The position numbers and the translations under genes are program-made. Positions 54,716 to 64,000 of a DNA stretch of 64,000 nt are shown one piece after another. The stretch lies in assembly GCA_029168955.1 (NCBI GenBank), contig JAPDOI010000418.1, forward strand, positions 241,001 through 305,000, given 5' to 3'. Under the pieces are notes generated by a model. The model was given only the letters and a program-made list of their open reading frames with translations, had not been told where the DNA came from and made no database searches. The DNA is from Aplectana chamaeleonis. Lineage: Eukaryota > Nematoda > Chromadorea > Rhabditida > Cosmocercidae. Position 1 is the stretch's first letter, and every line of letters begins with the position of its first letter.

Positions 54716-56680
54716 CCATAAACATAAATTTGTTGTGGTAGCGATAGCGATCCACAATGTTTAGGTTGCTTAGGAATCTGAAATGCAAAAAGGTGAAGGT
54801 TCCCTTCAAATCTCTGATTCCAAATATGACAAAATTCTTACTCTTCTTTTTTCTTTGCAATTGCTTTGATTTTGCTTGGATCCCCAACTTTAAAAACATG
54901 TAATAAACTTTTCGAAGATAGGATAGACTCCAGTCATAACTTTTCTTGGAACTTTCCTCACCAAGTCGAGAAATTATCACTTTTTCTCTTGCAGCTGACT
55001 TGCCTCTGAGCATAGTGATCTATCAAATCTTATTTTAGGGATCTCCAAAAAGCTCTTCGTCGAATAAGGTTTTCAGGTTAGAAAAATATTTCCCTGATCC
55101 TTCAGCAGACTTCATTTCACGAAATAACAGTTTTCGCCCGCAAATTTCAAACCGCTGAGCATTCACGGTGAAGGTTGTGGGTTCCGAACTTTATTTGCTC
55201 CATAAGCCAGCTAGGCCTTCAGAACCGAACCCCATATCTAATTTCTATAGCGGTATGGAGCTCTAGTCCGCAGTTGCAGACGATTGCTTTTGCGGACGAT
55301 AAACGTGCTGGGACGAAGACTAATCGTGGCAGGACCTCGTGGTCCCAGCATGCTCCTGTTTGCAATAAGTGTTGCAACAGCGGTTGTCTGCAACTCCGGA
55401 CCGGAATTTCGCTCCGATACAGGCGGTAGCTCTACCATATGCCTGCGTCTCTCGTGTTCATTATGGCGGGTGAGAGCATTCCATGGAGATAAACAACTGT
55501 GGAGCTCGGCTCAGCCGACCCGGCTCGCATGTGAAACAAGTGAAGGTTGGAACCCTTCGATACTTTTGAGTCGGCCAGCGTGAGAAGCAAAGCGGTCGGT
55601 CATACCTGAATCTCATTTTCAACTATTATATTACGCCATGTCATGTTGTGTACGATCGGCTGGGAATAACAAGATTTAACCGAAAATAGAGATTGGAAAG
55701 AATAATCAAACATCAGGAATATGAAAGAAGTGCTACATTTATCAATGCTTTGGACCGCCAACTTATAGTGTTCTTTCAACCGCATTTTCACAATTTGTTA
55801 CGATTTGTTACGATTCGTTACGATTTTGAGCCAAAATTTCGTAGATCGTAAATCGTAAAAAAATTGCCAAAAACACCCGTAATTCGTAAATCGTAAATCG
55901 TAATTCGTAATTACGCACAGCCCTGCTACCAATTGAGGGCTCTGGAAGCGTTTCAGAAAAATGTTCCAGATTTGACTTAAAATTCTCCCAGGAGGGATTT
56001 TTGGGGCGCTGATCACGATTCTCTGGTTTATTAATCGATTTTCCAAGGTTTTGGCTAATTTCGTTTGAAGCTTCCCAACCGGGGAAAATTTCGAGGGAAA
56101 AACGCCACTTCCGAGATTTCCGGATTTCTACGATAGATATGTCTCAAAATCATTTTCTGAGGATTATTTGGAGTGCTAAACACGAATCTAGAGTCCGTTT
56201 ATCGGTTTTTTGCAGATTACGGAGGATTACGGTGGGTATACGGTAGTTTGGCCAAAACTTCAGATTTCACTCGAAATTTGAATACGGGGGGTTATTCGGG
56301 GTGGAGAATACGAATTTGACGTCCGTTTGTCGATTTTCAAAATACTAAGGTGGGTTTTGACCCCTAAATGGCATGTTACCTACCGTAACCTACAGTAAAC
56401 CTCAAAATTTCGACAAATGGACTCCAGATTCGTGTTCACCACCCTAGATTACCTCTACATGCAACTTTTGGGCCAAATCCGAGAAATTGTTTGAAACTCC
56501 CAAAAAATGCCTGATGGGTACCCTTGCCTTTTCGTGAGGCTTAAAAAATGCTCATAACATTTTTGAACCTGCGGCTCGGGGCGGGATACTGCGCATTTTT
56601 TACTATTGAGCCAGGAGAGATACTAACCATACTAGTCGTTTTGGCAGATCCGACCTACGCTTTTTATACTTCCCTTGTTA

Positions 56681-57094
56681 GCAGTAGCAGGGGTTTTGCC
56701 GGAAAAGGGCGGGCAGAGGACGTAATTCATAAGCTGGGCCACCACAAGTTTCATGCAAGACAGCTGAGACGAGACCTGTGATGAATTACGGCCTGAAAGG
56801 CACCCTTCTCCTCACTGCAATCCATCTTCCACGCAGTGTTTTTAAAGTATTTCATGAATTTCAAATGCGCTCTTTAAAGGCAGTGTTCATGAATAAAAAA
56901 ACCGTATTCTAGTTTGCAATGTTTTGAGTACTTAAGTCCAGGAAGTATAGGTTAGTAGTGGAAAGTCCCCACAAAACCCCCAAATATCAGAGAAAAAACT
57001 GTTTCAAAAAAACCTCAAAAGTATTCAATCACACGATTTTTGGATGTATTTTGCCGTAACTGCAGTTCAACGTCGCAGTGCACGTTATGGTATG
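56681..57094. repeat. Gene-free, TTAA-family left end
   Basis: TTTAAAGGCAGTGTTCATGA at about 56873 matches the left end of the AGGCAGTG family, but no right end follows, so this is a truncated copy. No gene. Confidence 0.45.
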
Positions 57095-57306
57095 TTTACA
57101 CAAAGTGCTGAGTTGATCGCAAAACGCTTGGCTCCGGGCGAGATTGAACCAGCATATTTCCTTTCCGGGGGAGTGCCTTATCGCACTGCACCACCGAAGC
57201 CCCAGCGCTCACTCAACTGCTCGGTAAATATTCACCGAAGCATGTATGCTGGTTCAATCTCGCCCGGAGCCAAGCGTTTTGCGATCAACTCAGCCCCTTG
57301 TGTAAA
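57095..57306. mobile_element. Palindromic element carrying tRNA-like sequence, complete copy
   Basis: Arms TTTACACAAAGTGCTGAG, TTGATCGCAAAACGCTTGGC and CCGGGCGAGATTGAACCAGC recur inverted at 57240-57306. The asymmetric centre holds the 5' half of a tRNA-like sequence. A partial relative is at 4316-4470. No protein is encoded, although a 154-codon frame crosses it. Confidence 0.75.
57129..57201 (-). pseudogene. tRNA-like sequence, copy 2
   Basis: 73 nt on the minus strand with the same acceptor stem as copy 1 (GGCTTCG/CGGAGCC, discriminator A), box A-like TGGTGCAGTGCGATAAGG and box B-like GGTTCAATCTC. The D stem GTGC/GCAC pairs. The anticodon arm (CTCCCCCGGAAAGGAA) does not fold well. A second 3' half of the same sequence is present inverted in the right arm. 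Probably a tRNA-derived repeat, not a working tRNA gene. Confidence 0.45.
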
Positions 57307-57309
57307 AGT

Positions 57310-58010
57310 ATTCAATTACGCCTGTTTCGTGTGTTTGGCTCACTGCGGATTTTCGACAATCAAAACAATGGAAATGGTTTTGCGCGCCGAAAATCTTAGG
57401 AAAAAGTCTTTGTTTTCTGGGATCTTTCTGGATAAAGAGTATTCAAAAATTCGGCATTTTCTCTGTTCAAACGCTTGGTGTTCAACGGTTAACCTCTGTT
57501 TGAACTAGAGTGCGCTAACTCGTGGTCCGCCAATGGTTCTCTACTGGTCCTCTACTGCCGTAATCGACGCGTTCTCGGCCGACCCCGGTGTGCATCGGCG
57601 GCCAGCAGCCTTTTCAAGTTTGCTCTGGTGAAAAGGAGAGGCACGGTCATTGCGGCTGGACGTGTGGCGCTCGCGGCACAGCCAGCCAGCGAAGGTTCCA
57701 TTGTGCGCGATGATCTACCTCCGCAGCTTTACTAGACTGAATTCTGAGATGACTAAAAGACCTTACATAAACCTGACAGCTCAATCAAGTCTAAATTTTT
57801 GACCAGAGGTAATTTTCGACAATACATATATTCAGACCGCAGTGCAGCCCTGCCAAGATCGAACTCTCAAATAAGCCAGGAAAGAGAGGAAAAACTCAAC
57901 CACGCCGCTAGAAAAGAGAACATAGCCCACTCTCGCCGTCAAGCTTTCGATCTCAATGGGAACGAGACAGGAGATGGATTTATCGCTAAACCTATGTTCT
58001 TCCATTTGTT
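57310..58010. other. Mostly gene-free, one dispersed repeat
   Basis: 57640-57730 is a copy of the CGATGATCTACCTCCGCAG repeat. Around 57790-58015 fragments (TTTCGATCTCAATGGGAACG, CTATGTTCTTCCATTTGTTG) resemble the AGGCACAGTC TTAA-family interior. Confidence 0.4.
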
Positions 58011-58019
58011 GTCGATCTA

Positions 58020-58870
58020 TTCAGACAGTGGGCGGATCGCTGGCTTTTGGCGGGCGGATCGACATCCCTCCCGCCATCCGCCCGCCAGTAGCCAGCGATC
58101 CGCCCACCAGTAGCCAGCGACCCGCCCGCCAGTAACCAGCGATCCGCCCGCCAGTAGCCAGCAATCCGCCCACCACTAGCCAGCGAGCCACCCGCCATTA
58201 GCCAGCGATCCTCCCTCGATGCCACATGTTGGTTTCCGGTGGTTCCCACCACGGTCTCAGTGTGCGGGACCACCCCCCCCCTAGCCGTGGGGACCATCCC
58301 TCAGCTGACAAAAATTATCCTTCGGCCTCTGAGTGATCCTTCAGAGGTGACTTCAAGTCACCATTCAGGAACGGCCTCGAAATGCCGAGTGAGCAGTCAG
58401 TGCCTTTTATACCCTTCGGTCTGTTTACTCTGAGCATAATACTGATAATAGAAAAGAACTTGTCATTGATTGACAAGTTTCACCGTGTAAAATTTGAGCG
58501 GGCGGATCGCTGGCCATCAAAGCACCTGCGGGCGGATCGCTGGCAGGTTGCGGGCGGATCGCTGCATCTCATGGCTCAGTGGGCGGATCGCTGGCTACCA
58601 AAGCCCTGGCGGGCGGATCGCTGCATCTCATGGCTCAGTGGGCGGATCGCTGGCTATCAAAGCTCTTGCGGGCGGATCGCCGCTTCAGAGCTTGCCAGCG
58701 ATCCGCCCGCTAGCGTGATCAACTTTCCCAGGTGCCGCTATCCGCCCGCTGAGACGACAAGAGGCAGCGATCCGCCCGCCGAGGCCACGATGGACAGCGA
58801 TTCGCCCGCAACCTGCCGGCGTACCGCCCGGAGAGGCCTTGATTGCCAGCGGTCAGTCCGCACCCATTGT
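58020..58870. mobile_element. Core-plus-motif element with GGGCGGATCGCTGGC arrays
   Basis: 58022-58215 is a near-tandem array (about 22-bp units of CCGCCAGTAGCCAGCGATCC type), mostly in one orientation. 58272-58412 is the core shared with 34972-35100 (CCTAGCCGTGGGGAC, GTGACTTCAAGTCACC, TGCCGAGTGAGCA). 58495-58690 carries the motif in the opposite orientation, and 58695-58830 flips again. No protein; long frames result from the GC-rich repeats. Confidence 0.65.
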
Positions 58871-60089
58871 CTGAGTAGGTTTATATTGTAAGACGGCACT
58901 AAAAATCGAGATAAAACAGTTCCGACCAAACTTGTCCATGAAATTCTTACTGCTCAAAATGGTTGAGAATGGGGGATGAACGAGGGTTCCGACTGGAAGC
59001 TATTGCACACCCAGCCGTTTTCGAGCTCTAGAAGTGATTCAAGAAGGGCTTGGCAAAATGGCTTCTAGTTGTGGGCGTGCCACAGTGAATTGTTCCTTAT
59101 CAGATTTAGTCTAATAGATGAAACAGGCGCGATCACTGCGGCTGCCCGTGTCGCGTTGGCGACACCCCTGGCCAAATAGGTTTCGATCGCACGCGACGAT
59201 CTACCTCCGCAGTCTCTCCACTCAGTGGACTAAAATCTGCAAGGGGACTGTATCTCGTTCGCTTAGAAGATTGAAGAACTCGCATTAGACAGCTATTACT
59301 CAGATGGTGCATACTTTATGAATATGTGAGCTGTCCAAGATAAGCCTAAATCTCAAAAATGATTTTTTGTGTGGCCTCTACCTTTAAAAGTCCGGTACAC
59401 CAGAAAAGAAAACTGTATTTTTTTCGGCTACTTCAAAAGAACTTCACGCAGATTAAAAAGAGTTTTTCTACAGCCGATCATATTTCTCTTAAAACAATCA
59501 GGAACAATAGGATAAACTATAGAAGTTTAGTCGTTTGCTTCGCACTAAAGTGATAAGAAACACCTCGCAGAAGTTTTTGTTAGTTCCATAGGGGAAGGAG
59601 ACGTGAGGAAACACGACGATCGGCAGCTAAAGTGGCAGAATGCCATCAATCTGTTGTCCCCCTGTTCTCCTTCCTTCCCTTGGAGACAAATTTGGCCACC
59701 AATCCTCAGAAAAACAGCGGAAAACAGCACTTACGTTTGTCACCTCGACGAAAAGTCCATTGACATGTAGTCCTGTTTGACATGTACATATCAGGTTTAA
59801 AAAATAGCTAGAGACTGCTGCAGCACTGATCGCGGCACAGTCGTTAGTACTTATAGTTAATAATACTAAGTAATGTCTCTCCAAATGAAACTGTCCGCGC
59901 ACGCGGCCGACTAGCGTATCGAACAGCAGCAGGCGCAAAAGAGTTTTAACGAGGCTGTACTTTGATCAGTAAAGGACAATAAGTGAATAACATTCAAGTC
60001 AGCTGTATACAGCCGCGAAAAAGTTGGTCCGAAAAATGCTTTCACGACGGCCGCCGACCGCGTGGGTGGAGAGTTTCGTTCAAGCAGAC
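58871..60089. other. Mostly gene-free
   Basis: 59128-59215 is a copy of the dispersed repeat also at 47.8 and 57.65 kb. Minus-strand frames at 59545-59938 overlap each other and are unsupported. Nothing else recognised. Confidence 0.35.
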
Positions 60090-60636
60090 CTTACTTTTGA
60101 GAGTTTTGCCCGAGAAACAGCCGCGAAATAGCCGCAAAATGCCTTATTGCCGCGTAATAGCCGCCAAATAATGCTCACCGCGAAATATCCGAGAATTAGC
60201 GGCTAAAAACTGCTCGCCGCAAAATAGCAGCCAAATAATGCTTGCCGCGAAATAGCCGCGAATTAGCCGAGAAATAATGCTCTCCAAGTAGATATACGGC
60301 GCAATCCAGAGGCATGATTGAGATTTCAGCACCTCCGTCGGTTCAATTACCCACGTTTGAGGTACTTGGACCTCGCTCAGCCTCTGGAGACACCGTCCAA
60401 CCGCTGGCGGCCCCAGATGGTGGCTTGGCGAGCCGGCGACGGTTGCATCTTTGTTAATTTTGTTTACTTCCAAATATTTCTCGGTTACATCTCGGCTATT
60501 TATCGGCTACTTCTTGTCCGTTCCGTGAGAAGCCGAGAAATGACCGCGAAATAGCCGGGAAATGGTCCACCCGGAGCCGCTGCGGAGCCTGGTGGGCTAT
60601 TTCGCTGCTATTTCGCAGCCAAAACTCTCAGAGTAG
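60090..60636. mobile_element. Core-plus-motif element with CGCGAAATAGCCG arrays
   Basis: Ends GAGAGTTTTGCCCGAGAAAC / GCAGCCAAAACTCTC pair (GAGAGTTTTG). The interior has about a dozen CGCGAAATAGCCG variants on both sides of a core at 60332-60420 (CGGTTCAATTACCCACGTTT, GAGGTACTTGGACC, CCGTCCAACCGCTGGCGGCC). The core matches 7168-7260, where GCCGTCTAGCCGCTAGCGAC follows. No protein is encoded. Confidence 0.65.
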
Positions 60637-60878
60637 TTGACGGTTGACTGCTACTACTGTTGCTATTGGTACAGAAAAAATTGTCATTGCTGGTTCACGC
60701 TGAATTGCGCACGTACGCAACGCTGCGTAGTCGCCCAGCGTTCGCGCAGCGTTAACACCTGAATTCCTTTACGAGGCGATTTTCGCGCCGCACTGACATG
60801 TTCTATCGCGTCGCCACGCTGAAACTCTGAACGCCGCCTAACCCGTCTCGAAGCTGACTTTAGCAGCTACAAACTTAA

Positions 60879-61347
60879 AGGCACAGTCCGAGCTCAGAGG
60901 TAATTTTTGATATTATGGTCCGGTCGCCGCCATTAGCAACCCTGCCGAGCGCGAATTCTAAATTCGTTCAGATAAGCGAGAAAAAGCTAGGAAAATGTCG
61001 GCCACGCCCCCTTGAAAGGAAAAATAGGTAACGCCCACCGCCAGGTTTCCGACCTCAATAGGGAAGAGACACGCATTATATTCAAAACCGATGTTCTTCG
61101 ATTTGTTCTCGGTCTGGCTTTATATTGTGGCCTGCCACAAAACGATGGCTGCGAATAGCGAGAAAATACAGGCTCGAGACAACTCGTCCGAGAACTTCTC
61201 GCCGCTCAGAATCGAAATTTTTGAGGAGCCGTAATTCCGTTCGTAGTGAGTTCTGAGCGATTCTGGAGACACTATTGTGATCAGCGTGAAATTTTCTCCT
61301 AGATAAGCAGAAAAACGAAAAATCGATTCTAAGGTTAGACTGTGTCT
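60879..61347. mobile_element. TTAA MITE, family AGGCACAGTC, copy 3 (first in a train of three)
   Basis: 469 bp between TTAA 60875-60878 and TTAA 61348-61351. Ends AGGCACAGTCCGAGCTCAG / GGTTAGACTGTGTCT. Interior GGTCCGGTCGCCGCCATTA, GCTCGAGACAACTCGTCCG. Confidence 0.9.
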
Positions 61348-61351
61348 TTAA

Positions 61352-61836
61352 AGGCAGTGTTCACGATAATCTTCGATTTTGAGATTGAGAGCTAAATCGA
61401 TTGTTTGGTCCCCGGGTAGAACTTAAATGACGAAGAAATCGAAAAAAACGCACCAGAAGGGCACGAAATCCTTTACTCTCACCCCGCCTCTTTACTCTCA
61501 CAGGAGCTGTTCGTTGTGACAATGAAATCTTTTGCGGACCCGTCTTTTGCAATTCTTTACTCTTTGTTGCTTCGTACCTTCTTTCAGACCCAAACTATTA
61601 CTGTTTTGCCTAGAATGTTATTCCATTTTTGATTCGCCCCATTTTTTTGCCTGTGGCAGCCCCCGTGAACATGTTCTTCCAACAGGACAACTAGTCCAGA
61701 CAAGAGAATAATGTCACTGGAATAAGACGTTTAAGTGCATTTGTCGCCGTTTCTTCGTAATTTTGGTAACACTTGGTTGCCAACGCATTGTTTGAAGTGG
61801 AAAACTCGGGAACGAAATTTATCGTGAACCCTGCCT
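61352..61836. mobile_element. TTAA MITE, family AGGCAGTG, copy 4 (second in train)
   Basis: 485 bp between the TTAA shared with the previous element (61348-61351) and TTAA 61837-61840. Ends AGGCAGTGTTCACGATAA / TTATCGTGAACCCTGCCT. Collinear with 49084-49567. Confidence 0.9.
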
Positions 61837-61840
61837 TTAA

Positions 61841-62731
61841 GGCTCATTCATAGCAGGCCGCTTCGACTAGTCGCGGCACTGCCAACAGTTACAAAAACCA
61901 TCGCGCCAACAGATCTAGCTCTGAATCGCGATGGTTTGGAACAGTTTTCAGTTTCAGTCGCAGAGCGAATGGGTTATTTTATAGGCCGGGATCATACTTC
62001 TAGCGACGAGGGACGCGACGCAATGTTTACCATCTATATCGACCAAAAATCGATATGCCTGATATGCACTCTCGCTGTCGCTGGTCGCGGGGAGTATGAT
62101 TCCGACCATAGCTGGCCGAAGCGACCTGCTTGATTTTGTTAGGTCGCTTGGACTAATCGCGTCGCTTCCATAATGGAAGCGATTCGTCTAGCCGAAGCGA
62201 CTAGTCCGCAATCTTTCGTCACAACCTTGCATATGTGGCGCGAAATTGCAGACGTCACAGTTCACTCGCACAAAATACGGCTTGTGAAAGGGAAAAACGA
62301 GTATTAATCATACATTTAAGATGAGAGAGATGAGAAAATAAAATGAGGCTACCCAAAAATTACATTTCATGCCGGCGTCGAGCAACTAGTAACTTTAGCT
62401 TAAGTTTTATGTTGCAGTTCAAGCAAAATCCAACCCTTCCTCTTCTTGAACCTTTTTTTTTTTGTTTGAAAACTGTGCAAAACTCCTTAATCTAGAAGGT
62501 AAAGGCAACAATGTCAAGAAAATAAGTAGAAACGCCGAGAAAAAAGCTTTTTTTCATTCCCGTGGCTTGGTCCGCAATTTTCCGTCTATTTCATGCGAAA
62601 TTACGGCCGCCCGAGCGTTTTGAAATCGCTGGACGAAACGATTTCAAGTCGCGGCACGGAGCGATTTCAGATCGCGACAGTATTTTTGGTCGCTTCGACT
62701 TCAAGTCGAAGCCACCAGCTATGAATGAGCC
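61841..62731. mobile_element. TTAA-bounded element GGCTCATTCATAGC (third in train), with AAGCGACTAGTC motifs
   Basis: 891 bp from the shared TTAA (61837-61840) to GCTATGAATGAGCC|TTTA. The terminal repeat GGCTCATTCATAGC is perfect. Inside, AAGCGACTAGTC / GATTTCAAGTCGCGG motif variants recur on both strands (61860, 62115-62215, 62625-62715), and a GGATCATACTTC MITE is nested at 61987-62101. The 155-codon frame at 62562-63029 begins inside this element. Confidence 0.7.
61987..62101. mobile_element. GGATCATACTTC-ended MITE, copy 3 (nested)
   Basis: CCGGGATCATACTTCTAGCG at left, CGGGGAGTATGATTCCG at right, internal GCAATGTTTACCATC and ATCGACCAAAAATCGATATG. Inserted in the TTAA element 61841-62731. 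Confidence 0.75.
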
Positions 62732-63240
62732 TTTAGATTTCGAAACATTCAAATTACTACTCTCAAGATCGAAGTTTATCGTGAAGTCTGCTGTTGATTC
62801 AAAAGTATTCTACTCTACTGGAACTTCAATGACTACATTTTTCGAACCTTGTGTGCCCTTTCATTCACGACAAAAAGACATTCATCCCCTGGACACCATT
62901 CTCCATTCAGACGACAGCATTCGGAACAACGGAGCGATTAATTCTGGAATTCGAACGGAAAGTCTTTGTCTGCCTGCAGGCGACGTATACGTCGTCAATA
63001 GTCTTGTTGCTTTCGGAAGTTCTCTGTGATTCGTACAACGAGACCGAGACGAAAGCGACGAACACAACGTCCATTATACATGTATGAAAAATTGGTTAGA
63101 GACGAGACAGGAGTGGCGAAGCGTCGGTCGCGAAAAAAGAAGAGGGTTGGGAATAGGACAAACAATCGAAAACACACTATGGATGATGAATTAGGACATG
63201 AACGGAAGTGAAGCGACACGCTCACATATGTAGTTGGGGT
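62732..63240. other. Unique stretch with protein-like open frame
   Basis: Beyond the TTAA element the plus frame stays open to 63029 (contains SRSKFIVKSAVDSKVFYSTG and DTILHSDDSIRNNGAINSG). Composition is protein-like, but other frames are open too and no start or splice site belongs to the unique part. Possible exon remnant; function unknown. Confidence 0.2.
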
Positions 63241-63241
63241 C

Positions 63242-63341
63242 ATATAATATAATATAATATAATATAATATAATATAATATAATATAATATAATATTATAT
63301 TATATTATATTATATTATATTATATTATATTATATTATATA
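63242..63341. repeat. Palindromic TATAA/TTATA microsatellite
   Basis: About ten TATAA units switch at about 63293 to about ten TATAT-T (complementary) units, so the whole 100 bp is one perfect inverted repeat. Its last TA is the left flank of the TA MITE at 63342. Confidence 0.95.
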
Positions 63342-63620
63342 CTGTGCTTCTCTAGGCCAAATTCCGGTCCGCAATTGCGTTTCGACACGCTTTGCGGCCG
63401 CACGCGCTCGATTCAGTAAAGTTTCCAGCGCCAAAGCAGACTCGATGTGGCTTTTTTCTACAATTTTCTTCGATTTTTTCACGTTTTCAGTTCACAAAAC
63501 TCACCTAGGGTCAACAGATCGGCGGCTGCGGCGCTGGGTACTCTTCCGACTCGGAAGCGAGCGGCCGCAAGTCGTGTCGAGACGCAATTTCGGACCGGAG
63601 TATGGCCCCGAGAAGCACTG
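63342..63620. mobile_element. TA-flanked palindromic MITE, copy at end of microsatellite
   Basis: TA|CTGTGCTTCTCTAGGCC...GGCCCCGAGAAGCACTG|TA. Arms GCAATTGCGTTTCGACACG and complement; one terminal base at the right end has changed. Confidence 0.85.
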
Positions 63621-63622
63621 TA

Positions 63623-64000
63623 ATATTCATTCATTCATTTATTTGTCAATCATGAATGAGGAACAGAAACATGAAAGTAATTAATATACATCCAGATTGA
63701 CTAAAAAGAAAAGAAGCTTGAAGCAAACTAAGCTTCTTGCACGCGAAAACAGTGCCTCTATTTGAAAGATCTGACGTTTTGATTATAAGCTCTTCGAAAA
63801 TCAGTGGCCATTCACTTATAGAAAAAAATTGTGTCCCGTAAGATCCGTAGCAGCCAACAGTTTGTGGGGTTCTAAAAGGGATGGCTGAGAAAATAAATAG
63901 AAACAAATAGGGCTATCGAGAATTATTTTTCTGTTGCTCTTCAAGCCGCATGAATGAGAGCTTTCGTTGACACCTTCGTTAACATCACTTCCGCCCAAGC
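63623..64000. other. Gene-free stretch to window end
   Basis: A/T-rich, short frames on the minus strand (63646-63998) without support. No repeat recognised. Confidence 0.3.

Larger units (their letters stand above)
53218..55925. mobile_element. 2.7-kb hAT-type non-autonomous element
   Basis: Terminal repeats CAGGGCTGTGCGTAA, perfect 8-bp target duplication CTACCAAT (53210-53217 and 55926-55933). Subterminal regions are packed with TCGTAAATCGTAATTCGTAA strings in inverted orientation at both ends, typical of transposase-binding subterminal repeats in hAT elements. No hAT dimerisation domain or long transposase frame was seen. The 126-codon lysine-rich minus frame at 54633-55013 is not recognisable. 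Contains a GTTAC-motif element, a GC-rich palindrome and a module shared with 29.2-30.2 kb. Confidence 0.9.
52882..56677. mobile_element. CAAGGG-ended element with TTA duplication, copy 3, split by hAT element
   Basis: Left CAAGGGAAGTGTACAAAGCG, right CGCTTTTTATACTTCCCTTG, perfect TTA on both sides (52879-52881, 56678-56680). Its own sequence is about 1.08 kb (52882-53217 and 55934-56677) and matches 5357-6576: CTTGTGGCTCAATAGTAAAA, CCCCGAGCTGCAGGTTCCAA and, inverted, GGCTCGGGGCGGGATACTG. The remainder is an inserted hAT-type element with its duplicated target. Confidence 0.85.

Noticed and set aside
57044..57508. 154-codon plus-strand ORF
   Set aside because: Crosses both arms of the tRNA-like palindrome, so the frame is a mixture of repeat sequence on both strands.
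58022..58830. CRISPR-like array
   Set aside because: Repeats occur in both orientations with irregular or no spacers, and the genome is eukaryotic in character.
62562..63029. 155-codon plus-strand ORF as a gene
   Set aside because: The first third lies in the TTAA element 61841-62731. Only the unique part after 62732 is kept as a weak lead.
1..64000. Assignment to a specific worm species
   Set aside because: Splice signals and MITE load suggest a nematode, but no conserved gene or telomere repeat confirms it, so no species is named.

Overview
This window reads as eukaryotic, gene-poor, repeat-dense nuclear DNA. There is no operon structure and no long open frame. Candidate exons are short, with GTGAGT/GTAAGC-type donors and a TTTTGCAG-type acceptor, and almost every kilobase carries small non-autonomous DNA transposons. 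Tiny putative introns, terse splice signals and many foldback/MITE families would suit a nematode (perhaps a strongylid/clade V worm). That is an inference from style; no gene in the window fixes the taxon.

Layout. 1-7.7 kb: repeat modules, a 1.5-copy TA-flanked palindromic MITE, a Harbinger-like MITE (2.5 kb), a 1.1-kb foldback carrying a tRNA-like insertion (3.5-4.7 kb), a 1.2-kb CAAGGG-ended element with TAA duplications (5.4-6.6 kb) and an AAGTTAC-motif element (6.9-7.7 kb). 7.7-12.7 kb: debris of a CAGGGTTGAGC-ended hAT-like family with long C/G runs. 13-18.5 kb: more MITEs, the second foldback copy and a TTAA element. 18.5-18.9 kb: a proline-rich candidate exon. 19.2-19.7 kb: a foldback. 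20.2-22.3 kb: a 42-bp minisatellite of about 50 units. 23.6-25.6 kb: a chain of TTAA-bounded elements followed by a hAT-like MITE with a perfect 8-bp duplication. 27.1-28.4 and 37.7-39.1 kb: two copies of a piggyBac-like element (TTAA plus CCC...GGG ends). 30.3-31.3 kb: a TTAA element pair. 32.7-37.3 kb: a GC-rich open region and three elements built from densely repeated private motifs.

39.1-49.0 kb is the least repetitive part and holds most of the gene-like signal: candidate exons near 40.9-41.4 (minus), 43.75 (plus) and 47.5-47.7 kb (minus), with GGTAT arrays at 39.7-40.8 kb and an (ATTT)31 array at 48.9 kb. 49.0-56.7 kb: a TTAA element, a CAAGGG element with a TA MITE inside it, and a second CAAGGG element split by a 2.7-kb hAT element with a perfect 8-bp duplication, which itself contains further insertions. 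57-64 kb: a tRNA-like palindrome, GGGCGGATCGCTGGC motif arrays, a CGCGAAATAGCCG element, a train of three TTAA-bounded elements (60.9-62.7 kb), a palindromic TATAA microsatellite and a last TA MITE.

No intact transposase, rRNA gene, CRISPR array or recognisable conserved protein was found. The most unusual pattern is a set of elements that share a short core but each carries its own amplified 10-15-bp motif. Second is the chaining of TTAA elements end to end on shared target sites.
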